This document shows positions 46,253 through 58,175 of a stretch of DNA of 64,000 bases, in pieces. The notes under the pieces are model-generated. The model ran no database searches. It had not been told where the DNA came from and saw only the letters and a program-made list of their open reading frames with translations. This DNA is from Dendrophyllia cribrosa. Its lineage: Eukaryota; Cnidaria; Anthozoa; Scleractinia; Dendrophylliidae. Position 1 is the first letter of the stretch. The number at the start of each line of letters is the position of its first letter. The position numbers and the translations under genes were made by a program. The stretch is taken from NCBI GenBank assembly GCA_024195265.1, contig JAJLRJ010000005.1:16106536-16170535 (forward strand). The letters run 5' to 3'.

Positions 46253-46646
46253 TGGATGCAACATTCAGTAAACAATACTGTGGTATACATTTGAACCACC
46301 CGCAAGCAACCACCGAATGTCGTAATGTACCCTGTCGCTCTTTGGAAGGAGCTTGTACTAACTATGATCGCAAAAGATCTTGGTGTAATTAAGGATCCAG
46401 ACCTAACCTTTAACGGTCATATTCTAAAAACCGTCTCCTTCTGTACCTCACGCTAAGGTCAGATCAATTGTGTTGAACATTCCTTTCAGTTGATGAGGAT
46501 ACTCTATTAATCATCATCAATGCATTAGTTTTTAGAGAATTATTTTATTACACCACTGTTTGGAGCAAGACTTCTGAAACAAATTTGTGCCAGCTTCAGG
46601 CAGTACAGAACTTCTCCCGGTCGCATAGTAAGCGGTCACAGAAAAG
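46253..46646 (+). pseudogene. LINE reverse-transcriptase 3' fragment
   Basis: Two short translated stretches match the end of non-LTR reverse transcriptases: a DLGVI.DPDLTF.GHI block near 46380, then LVFRELFYYTTVWSKTSE and NLCQLQAVQNFSR near 46530-46620. Stops and frame changes intervene. A sister copy is at 57311-57690. Confidence 0.65.
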
Positions 46647-48442
46647 CGGAAGATTGATTCATTGATGTGTTTTAGGAAGTTGTGATTTAACTAGAAGGTC
46701 ACGAAGGTTAGACCTGCGTCTATAACCAACGAAAAGTGGATATTTGAAGATGGATTTGCAGCGGTCAGAGAAAAGTAAGATGTTGAAGTGTTAACGTATG
46801 ATATTACAAATGTGAGGAAGTGCGTTGCATTTTTTTCCTGTCCCTCTTCTGATAAATAATGCTCGAAAGGCAGTTTACTCAATAGTCTCAAAATGGTCAT
46901 TTTTGCAACACTTATATGATAATTTAAATCCTCAATATAAACATCTGAGTTACAAAACTGGACGTAACACAGTTTAAAGTTTGCAGGTCAAATGTCTGGC
47001 AAGAATTCCTTAAATTCCAGAAGAGCCACACCCAAAAATCTGACGACACCCATTTCCGAAGTTCCAAATATATTATATTATAAATGGATATTGGGAACCA
47101 AATATCTCAGCTGAGAAACAAGGTACATGGCCCAAATTTTACATGCATGTTGTTGATATCTTTGGCTGTGAAATGAACTACTTTAATTCTTATACTAGGA
47201 AAACATCATGTATGACTACCCCCAACAAACATGAAAATTTTCATGACTATTCTTTGATGTAACTGAACACCTGGTAATTCTTGAAATAATGATCAGTTCA
47301 ACACAAAAGTGGCTCATTTCTCAGCTCTTCCTATCTTAAAAACACTGTGAAAATTTGACATCATTAGTTCAAATAGTTTTTCCAAAACAGTGTTCCCTAG
47401 TTTTCAAAATCCTGAAAATATGCCTATTTGAGAAAATAAGACCAAGTTTCGTGAAAATCTGACAAATCTACATACCCTATTAATTCATTTGAACAGAGGC
47501 CATTCTCGCAAAAACAAACCTCGAGCTTTTGGCTTCGAAAGATTTTCACTGTTTTCACACCTCATTTAAGCGGCTGTCATCGTGGTCGTGCCGCCAACCA
47601 ATGAAATGAAACATAGAACCCCCTGAAGAGCATCGTCACACAGCAGTGCCATGTGAATTCGATTAACCGCCGATTAGTCAAGTTATTCGAAGGGAAAAAC
47701 CATAGAAAAAACGGCAAAGTTTCGCGCAACTGCAAACCCAAATGAGCGGAAAGAACGTAACGAAAACGCAGCAAAATTGTTGTGGAAACAAACGAGCTAA
47801 AAGGGCCAGTGAGAGTTTTCAAAGAAATGAAAACACAACAGACGTGGCCGCGGAAATTGACCAAAAATACGCGCTGGTATCAGCAGTAAATGCAAGCGAG
47901 TAAGCTATTCATTCATTTATTATTATTCTACTCTTTACTCGTGATCTCTACAATTCTGCTAACCAAGAATTTCCACTTTGGCTAATAGTCAAATTGTAAA
48001 TCCGTTCAGGAATTGGAACAAGCGTAGACGACCGTGTGAAACATGGAAAATGGCCGGGGAGAATACGCTATGACGCTACAATAGAATACGCTATGACGAT
48101 GCGAAATGCGCTCCGCATTGCGATGTAAACAAAATATGCGAGATCCCGCGGATAAAGTTTAGCGCGAAAAGTACAAGAAGGCGCTGCACTCCGGAAATAG
48201 ATTATCGGATTATCACACCTATAGCTACTTATCAACTATTCTCTTGAAACTCTTTTTTAAGAATATCTCGAGTTCTTTTAATGATTTTGCAAAGCTTCTT
48301 TCAATATTTTCTAGGTTAATGTTATATCTTTACAGAAATTAAAAAACATAAAATTATGCAAAATGGGACCAATAAAGGTTTACAGTAACCTTAAAGTTGG
48401 TTAACTCAGAATTGGGATCAGAAGTTAAAAGTTCTGATCAAT
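46647..48442. other. Gene-free stretch
   Basis: No supported gene. A short direct repeat of AGAATACGCTATGACG lies near 48060-48100. Part may be flank of the Mutator-like element to the right. Confidence 0.45.
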
Positions 48443-50220
48443 TTAAAAGACTCCAGCCTCATAGGAAGGTCTTTCATTGGCTTCTAATGTGTCAATGAAT
48501 CCCTTTTTCCATTTCCTAAGCTTTTTTCCCCATTTCTTGGCTGGTTCCCCACTTTTTCGTCGGGAATGGCGAATCCGGTCACTGTCTAATTTTGCACAAG
48601 CTTTCCTGTAGTGGACTCCAAGCAAAATTCCAAGCTATTTTAAAACAGCAATTAAGGCTGATGACCCATCATTAAAATGTGCTACTCTCAAGAATGTTGC
48701 TGTCTCATCTGTTGGTAAACTTGCGTAAGTTTCCTTGGTAGCACGCTGCCAAATCAGTGCGCTGATCGCTTCGTTCTGATTTTGGGTGCCTCCTTGCATG
48801 CATCTTGACAGAAGACTTTCCTCACTGAGAGCTTCAAAAGTTGGATGTATCACATTTGCCACAGCCTCTGGTATGGGGTTTTTATTCACGTAGTCAGTTG
48901 TTCCCTTAGCAACACCTCTCTGAAAACCACACCACGAATTTTCTCCCTCTGGGCAGAGGTGATGGTCTGGGTTCTCATCCGTGGATTTACCGTGGTGCCA
49001 AATAGCCATGACTGCATTCTGCATAGCCCTGATGCTGTGAGTGTTCTGCCTGATGGCCTTTCCATAGTAGACTTGGAGCTTGTCAATTCAGGCTTTTCTC
49101 TGTAAGTCTCCCTGTCCCACCAATTGCTTTGCCATCCTCCAACCGAGTCTTTCCTAGTCTCCTAGGCGTGAAAACAAGCGCTTCTGCACATGGCCCACAC
49201 ATTCAAGTTTCAACCTCCACATTGCCATACACAGCTTCTTCAACTATGAGTTTGTGGGTCTTGCTATCACCGTCTCCAAGGAATTCCACATATCGCATAC
49301 TGTACTTTTCAACTGACTTGAAAAATGTTTAGTATGCCACGAGCATCCATTGATACTGATGATCCTACAAATGTTGATGTCCCTCCCACCACTCATTAAA
49401 TTCAGATGTTCTCTCTTTACCCCTCCATAACATACAAGCATCACTTCACAGTCTAGAGCCTTGCCTGTGACTGTGGAAAGTATTGTCACCACAGCATATG
49501 ATGATGAAAACCCTCTCTTCCTCTAAGTTCCATCACCCGGATACAGCAATGTCACGGAGGCCTTCTTTATTTGGCTCATAAACTCCTTCACTTTATTTGA
49601 TGCTATATACTGTATACATACTTTCTTTGGCAACAGATTCGGTAGCATCTCGAACGGCCTTTACGTGTTCCCGGTAAGAGTTCTCGTTCACAGGTGTCAT
49701 GTTCATCACGCATGTAAACTTTACAAGTCCTTGGTGACCAACTGAATGTTTCTCATCGCAAAAACAACTCTCCTATTTACTTCGAAAGCTTGTTTGTTCT
49801 GTATTTTAGCAGATGTGTAAAATGCATGAGAATATGAACATTTACCTACGGTACACTTCAAAATGAGAAGACAAGCCAAACCCATTTTCGACTCTTTATC
49901 TTCTTCGAGAGCAGGAGAGAGAGTTCCTTGTTTGCAGGAAGGACATTGTAAAGACTCAAATACCGAGGCAAAGCTGAGACAGAAATATTGACGATTCTAA
50001 ACTCTTGCAGATCTTCACCCTCCGCTTTGCTGCTTTTATCCGAAGAAACATCTGACAGCGGTTTCCAATTTACGCACTGAAGCTGGCAAAGACTTGAAAC
50101 TTTCAGATTTTACACCACTGGCCGCGTGCTCTTCATCACCACTCGAGTCTTCGCTTTTCTCAGTCGATTCTTCTGGAACTGGGACAGCTGCGATTGAGAA
50201 TTACTTCTCTTCGTGTACTG
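48443..50220 (-). pseudogene. Mutator-like transposase, degenerate
   Basis: Fragments in several minus-strand frames appear in the order of animal Mutator-like transposases: VKFTCVMNMTPVNENSYREH (about 49.7 kb), TVTGKALDCEVM (49.45 kb), FLGDGDSKTHKLIVEEAVYG and CVGHVQKRLFSRL (49.15-49.29 kb), then CPEGENSWCGFQRGVAKG and MQGGTQNQNEAISALIWQRA in one 129-codon frame (48635-49024), and a basic C-terminal piece (48443-48625). GDGDSKT is the acidic motif of this family. Several frameshifts make it non-functional. Termini and target duplication were not found. MITEs with 9-bp duplications elsewhere in the window fit mobilisation by such enzymes. Confidence 0.75.
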
Positions 50221-50334
50221 GTTACCAGTAAATCTTCTTTTTTTCTTTTAAGACTGTGTACTTACTTTCTAGGCATGTTTTTCTGAAAACATTTCACCAA
50301 CTAAATCGTATTAACAATCGAAATATACAGCTTG

Positions 50335-51375
50335 TACTTTATTATCACTTAGTTCGCGAGCCTTAATTTTCGCGCTTTTGGCGATTTAAAAAATGTCGCG
50401 AAATTAAAGTCCCGCGAAAAAAAGGTGCCGCGAAAATGAAAGATGCGAAATTTAGTGACCTTTATAAAATCCTTTTTCGTCTGCTAGGAGTTTACATAGG
50501 AGTAGGAGGGCTCAAATTTCAGTTCAACGCATGTCCTTATTCCCGATCATCTGGCTCATCTTGCTGAATTAGTTCCTGTAACACTTCCTCAGTACAGGTT
50601 TTAGCCTCTTCATGATGACTTCAATCTTTTCAGAAGCGTCGAAGATCTCCGCAATCAATTTCACTGGCTATCTGTGCTGAAGCCCTTACATGCCACCTGA
50701 CTGGTGAGCTTTTACAACCACTTGACAGGCAGTGTGGGAAAGCGGCACATTGCAAAAGGATGGAGCAAAGCGGGAATATCCGGTCGAACTTGTTCAAGGG
50801 AAGACAACCTTATCGCCTGAAGATCCATTTAAAAACATTGAGGCGATTCTTGGCAGCGCCATCGAGTTAAATAGTGTCTCGGTTGCTTATATCAGTGTAC
50901 TTTTAAAAGATGTTACTATGTTGCTGACATTGTTGAACATTTCAGCCAGTTGCTTATTGCGTTTCTATTCAATACAATACAATATTTTTTATTCAACTCA
51001 CACAAGATCTTTACAGAAAAGGAAAAAGAAAATAATTTAAAAATAAAACTAGATTATAGATATAGAAAAGAAAAACCAAAGAAAAAAAATAACAGATAGA
51101 ATTTGTGAGTTTGGAGCATCCAAATAGCTAGAGCTAATCGAGTGGATGACCCAAAAGGAAAACTGAGTTCATAGAAAAATAAGATTTAAATTACATAAAT
51201 ATTCCGTTATGGTTAAATAAAATACAGAAATGGAAGTTTAAAAAACGACCACCAGTTACTTGATTCGCGAAATTTAATTACCTTGAAAAACGGTGATTCG
51301 TCAAAATCGCGACATTTAAGTCCCGCGAAATACTTCTATTCCAAAGTCGCGACGACAATAAGTGATAATAAGGTA
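50335..51375. mobile_element. DNA element with TTATTATCACTTA ends
   Basis: Left end TACTTTATTATCACTTA, right end complement TAAGTGATAATAAGGTA. Inside, blocks of GCGAAATTAAAGTCCCGCGA occur near both ends. A second ATACAATACAATA-type tail lies at about 50972-51060. No intact frame. Confidence 0.6.
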
Positions 51376-51501
51376 CCTTTCTCTCGAAAATTACGCCGTG
51401 TAATTGCAACGAAATAGCCCCAGTTAAGCGAAACTAGTTACCAGTCTACTACATTGCTTGAAAGTTGCTCCCTAGTGCAATCAGGCTGAAACAAACAGTT
51501 A

Positions 51502-51965
51502 CCGTATTTATTCGATTAAACGCCGCGGCGTTTATTAAATTTTTCGTGATTCTGGTGCGGCGTTTATTCGAGGGCGGCGTTTATTTAAAATCCAATTTAT
51601 TTCTTACAAACGATAGCAACTGAATGTTTGAATTTTTAAAAACAAAAACATGTTTCAGTGTTTGTCTGAAATGTCATTTACTTTATCGTTCTCACTTTTT
51701 GTTTTAATACGATGCATGTCAGAATAAAGTTCACTCAATTATATTCCGCAAAGCTTTGAATGCACTGATAAACATTGTTATAATCAAGGAAAATTATTTT
51801 TTTGGCTTGCTGAAACTAGATTATTACTGTACTCGCTTTTGAGTATATTATTTGAATAAACGCCGCATCATGGATGCGGCGTCTATTCGAGGGCGGCGTT
51901 TATTAATATTCTTGCTCTCAAGTGCTGCATTTAATCGAGGGCGGCGTTTAATCGAATAAATACGG
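51502..51965. mobile_element. TA-flanked MITE, CCGTATTTATTCGATTAAAC ends
   Basis: Left CCGTATTTATTCGATTAAAC, right complement GTTTAATCGAATAAATACGG; TA on both sides (51500-51501, 51966-51967). GGCGGCGTTTATT repeats inside both ends. Related to 22396-22639. Confidence 0.8.
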
Positions 51966-51967
51966 TA

Positions 51968-52479
51968 CTTTTCGCCAAAAAAGACGCGTAAACATTATAG
52001 GTTGTCATAGCAACCGATCACTACTCCTGACTGACAGGTTAAAACATCAAATTTATGGAAAATCAAGCAGAACAGGAGGAAAATATTTAGTTTCCATAAA
52101 AGTACAATGGTCAAAGATGCTTAAAAACACAGTCCTGAAATACAAACTTTTTTCGATTTTTGGCCTATCGAGCCGCCTTAATAGAGACGTATAATTATTG
52201 TATTATATTTAAAAAGGCTAAGCTAAACCGTAATGAAAAGGAGCATTCTGATTGGTTCCCCTTTGGAATGACCTTTAATCGCAAACCGACCCGCCCAGTA
52301 TTGGAGAAATCTATTTGGGTCTAATTAATTCTAAGTTTTGAATCCCTTTGCGGCAGCCAATTTACTAATAAAACCATTCTTTTTTTATATATATATTCCA
52401 CTTGAACAGTGGTTCCAGATCGCAAGAAAACGACAGGCTCTGTAGACAACACTTCCTCATTTTTTACTTGGCAAAATAA
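51968..52479. other. Gene-free stretch
   Basis: No supported gene. Confidence 0.5.
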
Positions 52480-52745
52480 AAGTAAGTTATAGCCAAGTTA
52501 GGCCTTTAAGCTACTGTATCCGGCCCGAAAAAGCCTGAAAAAAAGCAGAGCTTTTCAACGGGAATCAAACCCGTGACCTTCGCGTTACCTGTGCGATGCT
52601 CTACCAACTGAGCTATCAAAGCCATGAAGGTCACGGGTTCGATTCCCGTTGAAAAGCTTTGATTTTTTTTTCAGGCTTTTTCGGGCTTGGATACAGTAGC
52701 TTAAAGGCCTCACTTGGCTATAACTTACTTTATTTTACGATGCTA
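52480..52745. mobile_element. Fold-back of a tRNA-derived SINE
   Basis: On minus, a tRNA-like part has an A-box TAGCTCAGTTGGTAGAGC and B-box GGTTTGATTCC, with a loop reading GGT at the anticodon position. Its 3' half and tail (GAAGGTCACGGG..., CAGGCTTTTTCGGGC, AGTAGCTTAAAGGCC, AAGTAAGTTATAGCC) occur again as an inverted copy on the other side. Acceptor pairing is incomplete, so it is not called a working tRNA. Confidence 0.75.
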
Positions 52746-53016
52746 CTGAAGGACGACAACAAATGATTACCAAAATAAAAGTACTTCAAGATTCTTGGAG
52801 TTTACGTATTCTGCTGCCTTGTTCAGGGATTTTCAAAGGTTTTAAACCTGCTGCCTTTTTGAATGAGGACAAGACCCTGTGTAATTGCACTGGGCGGATA
52901 TCGATACCAAGGTACCACCTTTCGATACCAAGTTACCACCTTTCGGGGCACATACGATCACTTAGCTTGGTGAGTCTGAATCTTTAAGCAATGTTCTTTT
53001 TGGTCCACCGAGAGGA

Positions 53017-55195
53017 GGGACGTTTTGAGAATTGCATACTCCATCCTGTGTGCAAGAAAATTTCCGTTTTTTGCCCAATTTTGTTCAGCGTTAGTTGAAT
53101 TGTTTGGAATTTATGTCGATACAACCATCAATACTATGGAAGGCCAAATGGTGCAAAATTCAAGAACTCTAATTTGATCACATTCAAGGATAACGATCAC
53201 ATTCAAGGATAACGATCACATTCAACAACCACATTCACATTCAACATATCTAAATTAATCAATTTCAACAGTCATCTCGATCACATTCAAGGTCACACAT
53301 CACATTCAACAAGCACATTCACATTCAACATATGTAAATTATCAATCACATTCAACAGACATCTCGATCACATTCAAGAACATCATTTAAATGTCAACAT
53401 ATCCCATAATGTTTTGCGCTACTGTCGACGCAAAATAGACAGGCTGAACACGACTCCCACTCGCCTTTAAATCACAGCTATGAATTTGTTCTCTTCAATT
53501 ATATTGACCTTTTGATCTCGACGGATCTCAAATTGATAGCCGGGAGGATTTCATGCTGTCCAGGGCCGTTAAAATTATATTATTTCTTAATGCATTGTTC
53601 AGTGCTAGCACAATTGGCATACATTGCGGTTTCTTTGGCTCACTTTTGTTGCAAGATAAATACTCAGTATCGGCTAAAGTTTGTTATCGCTTTGAAAGCG
53701 CTAGGATTGTTAAATTTCTCAGGCCGTGATTTAGTGTCTTGCCACAAAAGTGAGCCGAAGAAACCGCAATGTATGCCAATAGAGCTTGCACCGTACAGTA
53801 CAACGGCATATAAAATAAATAATATAATTCTATAAACGGCTCTGGACAGCAAGAAATCCTCCTATCAATATGAGAGATATAGATCAAAAGGTCAATGTCA
53901 TGGAAGAGAACAAACTCATAGCTACTAGCTGTGAGCTAAAGGCGCAAATCTCTCAGACATATCACTGGGAAAGCTTCATGCTGTTACTAACGTGGTATGT
54001 AGATACCAGTGTTACAATCATTCACTAAAAGTTTCAGGTTTTAACGATGTTTTGCTTCCGATTTGGAAAGGTCACGCAATTCGTCACGCTATTTCAGATA
54101 AGCCGTGAAAATAAACAAAATTGAACCAGTTGAAAGTTATTTTTGCATCATACATGCTTATAAGCCGATTTAATGGAACTTATAGTGAATCCAATCTTTT
54201 GTGATGGGATTTATGCGTAATTGGCCGTCATGTTGGTGTAAGTGGTAAAAAGGCCAAGATAGCCGCTCAATACAATGTCCAATATTCGTCCGCCTTTAAC
54301 TCTTGAACCAAATGCTCTGGCGCTTCAAAATTTGGCCCAGATGTGTAGTTTTAAATCCTCTACAATTCCATAAACATTTTGGAATCGAAATCTGTTTTTC
54401 AATGCCTCCGGAATTTTGATATGAAGTGCAAGCCAAGAATGATTTTTAAGCCACTGGCTACGTCGACAGTAGCGCAAATCATTATAGGATATGTTGACAT
54501 TTAAAAAATGTTCTTGAATGTGATCGAGATGTCTGTTGAATGTGATTGATAATTTACATATGTTGAATGTGAATGTGCTTGTTGAATGTGATGTGTGACC
54601 TTGAATGTGATCGAGATGACTGTTGAAATTGATTAATTTAGATATGTTGAATGTGTTGTTGAATGTGATCGTTATCCTTGAATGTGATCAAATTAGAGTT
54701 CTTGAATTTTGCACCATTTGGCCTTCCATACTATACCCGTGTTTTTGACTCGTTTGAGTCTAGCTCTACCTTTAGAGGTGACCTCATAGTATAAGTCTCG
54801 AGCAATAGCATCATAATGACGTAAAAAATGTCAATTATCAGTAAATATATCGCACTTACATCACAGATATCATAAAAAGCGGTATCGGTGTCCGCAAAAA
54901 TTATGAATTTTGTTTAGCTGTGTCTAACTTTTCGAAAACACAGCTCTCCAATCTCGCGGGAATTAACCAACTTTAGAGGTGCTGTTTCAGCAGTGCCGAA
55001 AAAATGTACAAAAACTGTCACGTTTGCAGGATCGTGTAACGGCTTGCGCAATAATCAAGGTCACGCCATATTCTGGTCACGCATTTTGTCTGCTAGGATT
55101 CTCGGTATATTTACAGAAACTTAAAAGGAAATGTTCGTTTCAAAAAATGGATGAAGACCTTACAGTTTAAACTGACACTTTGGCCTGGCTGTATA
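53017..55195. repeat. Second copy of the 42.68-43.27 kb segment, interrupted
   Basis: Flanks 53017-53134 and 54735-55195 match the segment at 42.7 kb in order; the junction falls inside CATCAATACCCGTG. Confidence 0.8.
53135..54730. mobile_element. 1.6-kb fold-back element with nested inverted repeats
   Basis: The outer arms begin TATGGAAGGCCAAATGG and extend about 300 bp, rich in GATCACATTCAA (inverse TTGAATGTGATC). An inner pair (about 53490-53680 and 53720-53930) is again inverted. The uninterrupted copy at 42.8 kb shows the empty site. Overlapping frames at 53512-53887 are arms, not genes. Confidence 0.8.
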
Positions 55196-55371
55196 CTTTG
55201 AACAAGGAGCCCGATGGGCTTCGAAACTGGCTCGTTTGGCCTCAGTTTCCACCCGGTTTTCATTTTAGAGTTTTATATTAGCAAGCCACAATATACAATC
55301 TAGAATGTATCAATATGCACAGTCCAGTCCACATTTAAGCACTCCTTAGGGACGGACCATTTTATTGTTAA

Positions 55372-55407
<36 letters not shown>
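55372..55407. repeat. Poly-G run (36) of a dispersed repeat
   Basis: 36 consecutive G, followed to about 55560 by the CTGCACAGCAAAAG / CAATCCCGAAAAA series also found at 35.93 kb. Confidence 0.9.
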
Positions 55408-55409
<2 letters not shown>

Positions 55410-55599
55410 GGGCAATTACTAAAAACAAATTCCTGCACAGCAAAAGTAAAGAAAAAAAAATAATGCACAGCGAGCGAAAGGAAAAAAAGGTATGGAGCAA
55501 TCCCGAAAAAAATTCTTGCACAACATCAAGACGGAAAAAAAATTCATGATCAGAAAAATTGCCGAACACCGCCACCTGCCCCCACCCCCCACCCCACAC

Positions 55600-56314
55600 C
55601 CCTCTTTAGTAGGCTACAGTTTCAGGTCTATATTTTTTTCTCTGATCGGCTCGGTACTGTTAGAAAAAACATAAGTTTAGAACTTTGTATATTTTGTTCG
55701 CTTTAAAATCCTTGAAACCACCTACTACAAGGAATCAGGATTGTTTAAACACAGGCATTTTGGAGAATTAACAATATCAACACGATCGATCAAATAGCGT
55801 GACATGAATACGAGATGTGTGGAATTTGAACGTGACTGCACGGAGTAATGCTTGAGAATTGTTTACTCAGCAGTTCTGTGACGTGCCGGGACGTGTTATA
55901 TTCAACGATTTATTCGATCTAAACTCGACTGTTTGACAATTGATTTGGTTAGAAAAATTCAACCCGTTTTCCCTTTACCAGAAATAGATCACATCCGAAA
56001 ATCACAGAGATTCAATTTTTAACAATTCCGTCGAAATTAGAACGGTAAATATTTGAACTATAGTTGCTGGCATCACTAATTACGCCATTTCTGAAAACCG
56101 GAAGGAAACTAGGTACGGTGTTGGCCGCAGCAAAAGCGATTCCCGGGGCAGGTGACCCGACAGGCCGAAAAAAAAAAAAAAAAAAAAAAAAACGAAGGTA
56201 TTTTAAGAACTGACTCGTCGCAGAGCGACGAGCCAGTTAATAAGCTCTTGCAACACCATTCTCAGCACGCTTTGGAAATCTAATCCTTGCATGCGCAGGA
56301 TTTTCCGTGTTCCA
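55600..56314. other. Gene-free stretch
   Basis: A poly-A run of about 25 lies at 56168-56192. No gene. Confidence 0.5.
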
Positions 56315-56322
56315 TGACGTCA
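56315..56322 (+). promoter_or_regulatory. CRE site, module gene 4
   Basis: Perfect TGACGTCA 125 bp before the ATG, followed by TAAGGTGACGCGTGA. TTTTGCGCCACA follows near 56374. Confidence 0.5.
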
Positions 56323-56439
56323 TAAGGTGACGCGTGATCTCGTGATCTGTGTTATAAGAATTCAAGGAAACCATTTTGCGCCACATACAGAATATTCCAG
56401 ACCACCAAGCTGAGAAAAGCAGATAAAGCGTTGAGAGTT

Positions 56440-57171
56440 ATGGCGTTTGTTTCTATCTTTGAGCCTTTGGTGTTTGTGCTTATTGCTTTCTCGCTTGTTG
56501 CGTTGAGTAATGGTTGGTGCAGTCGCTACCAGAATAACTGCAATACGGGCTACGTTTGTTGCAAAAATGCGTGCCATTACGGAATAACAAACTGCATTGG
56601 TCAGTACTGCACACGTGATTCCGATTGCTCCAGCGCTGAAAGTTGTTGTAACAGTCGATGCTTTCCTGGCTATGACTGTATCGGATCCTCCTGTTCCTCG
56701 GACAGTGATTGTGGACTTGAATATTGCTGTGATGGTTCATGTTCATCAGACTGTTATTATGATCCTACTGCCGTAGTTCTTGGCTCGATATTTGGTTCTA
56801 TGATCTTCATCTGCCTGGTCTCCTTGTGTATTTTCTACGCTTGCCGACGACGCCGAACAAGTCCCGGAAGAGTGATAGTAGGACAAAGGGTTACTGCTAC
56901 TACTGTTACCACCACAAGGAGGGCACCACAGGCCAACCCACCCTACCCTGGGCAGATACCAACGTCATACCAACAAGGCTACCCATACCATCCCCCACCT
57001 CAGTATGAACCGTATCAGGCAGCTGCTCCTCCACCATACAACCCTGGGGCAGCAAGAGGAAGTGAACAGCCTCCCCCTTACAATGCAACAACACAGGGAA
57101 AATCAGGAGGGGTGTATGCTCCTCAAACATCATATGGTGCAGTACAAACTCCTTCAGCCCCACCTGTTTAG
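56440..57171 (+). CDS. Type I membrane protein, three six-Cys modules, gene 4
   Basis: The fullest member: 243 aa, ATG in GTTGAGAGTTATGG. Signal peptide 1 to about 23; 18 ectodomain Cys in three modules (27-52, 57-80, 85-105), each C-x5/6-C-x4/5-CC-x3-C-x3/6-C. Membrane span about 111-135, then CRRRRTSPGR and a Thr-rich VTATTVTTTR stretch. The tail has PPQY (186-189), PPPY (197-200), PPPY (211-214) and PSAP (238-241), ending PPV. Cys spacing has the order of inhibitor-cystine-knot folds, but no fold is proven and dickkopf- or EB-like modules are alternatives. WW and TSG101 binding are inferred from motifs. Intronless, like its paralogues. Confidence 0.87.
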   Translation: MAFVSIFEPLVFVLIAFSLVALSNGWCSRYQNNCNTGYVCCKNACHYGITNCIGQYCTRDSDCSSAESCCNSRCFPGYDCIGSSCSSDSDCGLEYCCDGSCSSDCYYDPTAVVLGSIFGSMIFICLVSLCIFYACRRRRTSPGRVIVGQRVTATTVTTTRRAPQANPPYPGQIPTSYQQGYPYHPPPQYEPYQAAAPPPYNPGAARGSEQPPPYNATTQGKSGGVYAPQTSYGAVQTPSAPPV

Positions 57172-57310
57172 TGGTACAAGGGTACAGCTTGGTGTGACAA
57201 CTAAAAATATACTGCTTATGAAATGAATGTTAAAGCCTCAGTATTTTTCAGAGCAAACTGATCAAATGAGTCTGAGAATATGTAACAAAATGTAATGTAG
57301 TTTAGGAATT
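57172..57310. other. 3' flank of gene 4
   Basis: Short 3' region without a clear AATAAA; a LINE fragment starts after it. Confidence 0.4.
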
Positions 57311-57690
57311 GGATGCAACATTCAGTAAACAATACTGTAGTATACAGTTAAGCCAGTGACCCATAAGCAACCACCCGATGTTGTAATGTACCCCGTCGTG
57401 TTTTGGAAGGAGCTTGCACCTACTTCTCTACTATGACTGCAAATGATCTTGGTGTAATTTTGGATCCAGACGTAACCTTAAATGATCATGTTCTGGAAAC
57501 TGTCTCCCGTAAGTCGCGCTAAGGTCAGATCAATAATATATTTATTTACTACTAATCATCATCAATGCATTAGTTTTTAGAAAATATTTTATTACACAAC
57601 CATTTGGAGCAAGACTTCTAAAACAAATTTGTGCAAGCTTCAGGCAGTAGAGAACTTCTCCTGTTGCATAGTAAGCGGTCGCAGAAATTA
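57311..57690 (+). pseudogene. LINE reverse-transcriptase 3' fragment, copy 2
   Basis: Parallel to 46253-46646. Near 57433 the frame reads NDLGVILDPDVTLNDHVLE, a reverse-transcriptase C-terminal motif of non-LTR elements; later frames are broken. Confidence 0.65.
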
Positions 57691-57734
57691 TGATCATTAA
57701 ACTCCAATATTAACAAACTGCGCTGGCTCCTCGT

Positions 57735-58109
57735 GGGGGGAGGCCTGGGTACTCTGTATATTTTTGGATAGGGGTGTGCCGCTGTGACTCTAAAACCCTT
57801 ACCCTATACCAGACCATGTTCAGCTGATTTTGCAACCCTATGCTAGACTAGACACCAAAAATCCCTACCCTATCCCAGACTTGCTACTTTTAGAACTGTA
57901 TCACTATTAGTGCTTTTAATAGAAAACCATCTGTCAACAATGTTGCTGCAATGATTTTATTTCTGTTTAGGGAATGCTCTTTCCCTTCCGAGTTTCAATT
58001 CCTTTTGTAGACTTAATTCTTCACCCAACTAATCAGTTTCCCGGTAGATGATACCCTATTCTTATAGGCCAAAACTCTCTGATTTCTATACCTTATCCCA
58101 GACTAAACT

Positions 58110-58144
<35 letters not shown>

Positions 58145-58175
58145 GATGTATCTTATATATGCGAATACCCCTTCC
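57735..58175. mobile_element. Relative of the poly-G-ended element, inverted
   Basis: Its reverse complement follows 4852-5276 through GTGAAGGGTATGGTTTTCAA, CAGTTTAGTCTGGGATA and GAATAGGGTATCAT. Here the terminal G run is short. Confidence 0.75.

Noticed and set aside
52550..52630. Functional tRNA gene (Thr-like loop)
   Set aside because: Acceptor stem pairs poorly and the 3' half is duplicated as an inverted copy with a SINE tail; a tRNA-derived repeat fits better.
53512..53887. Overlapping frames on both strands
   Set aside because: They are the two arms of an inner inverted repeat; similarity between strands is structural.
55300..55599. 99-codon minus-strand frame
   Set aside because: Runs through the 36-G tract and a dispersed repeat; a proline run is the homopolymer read backwards.
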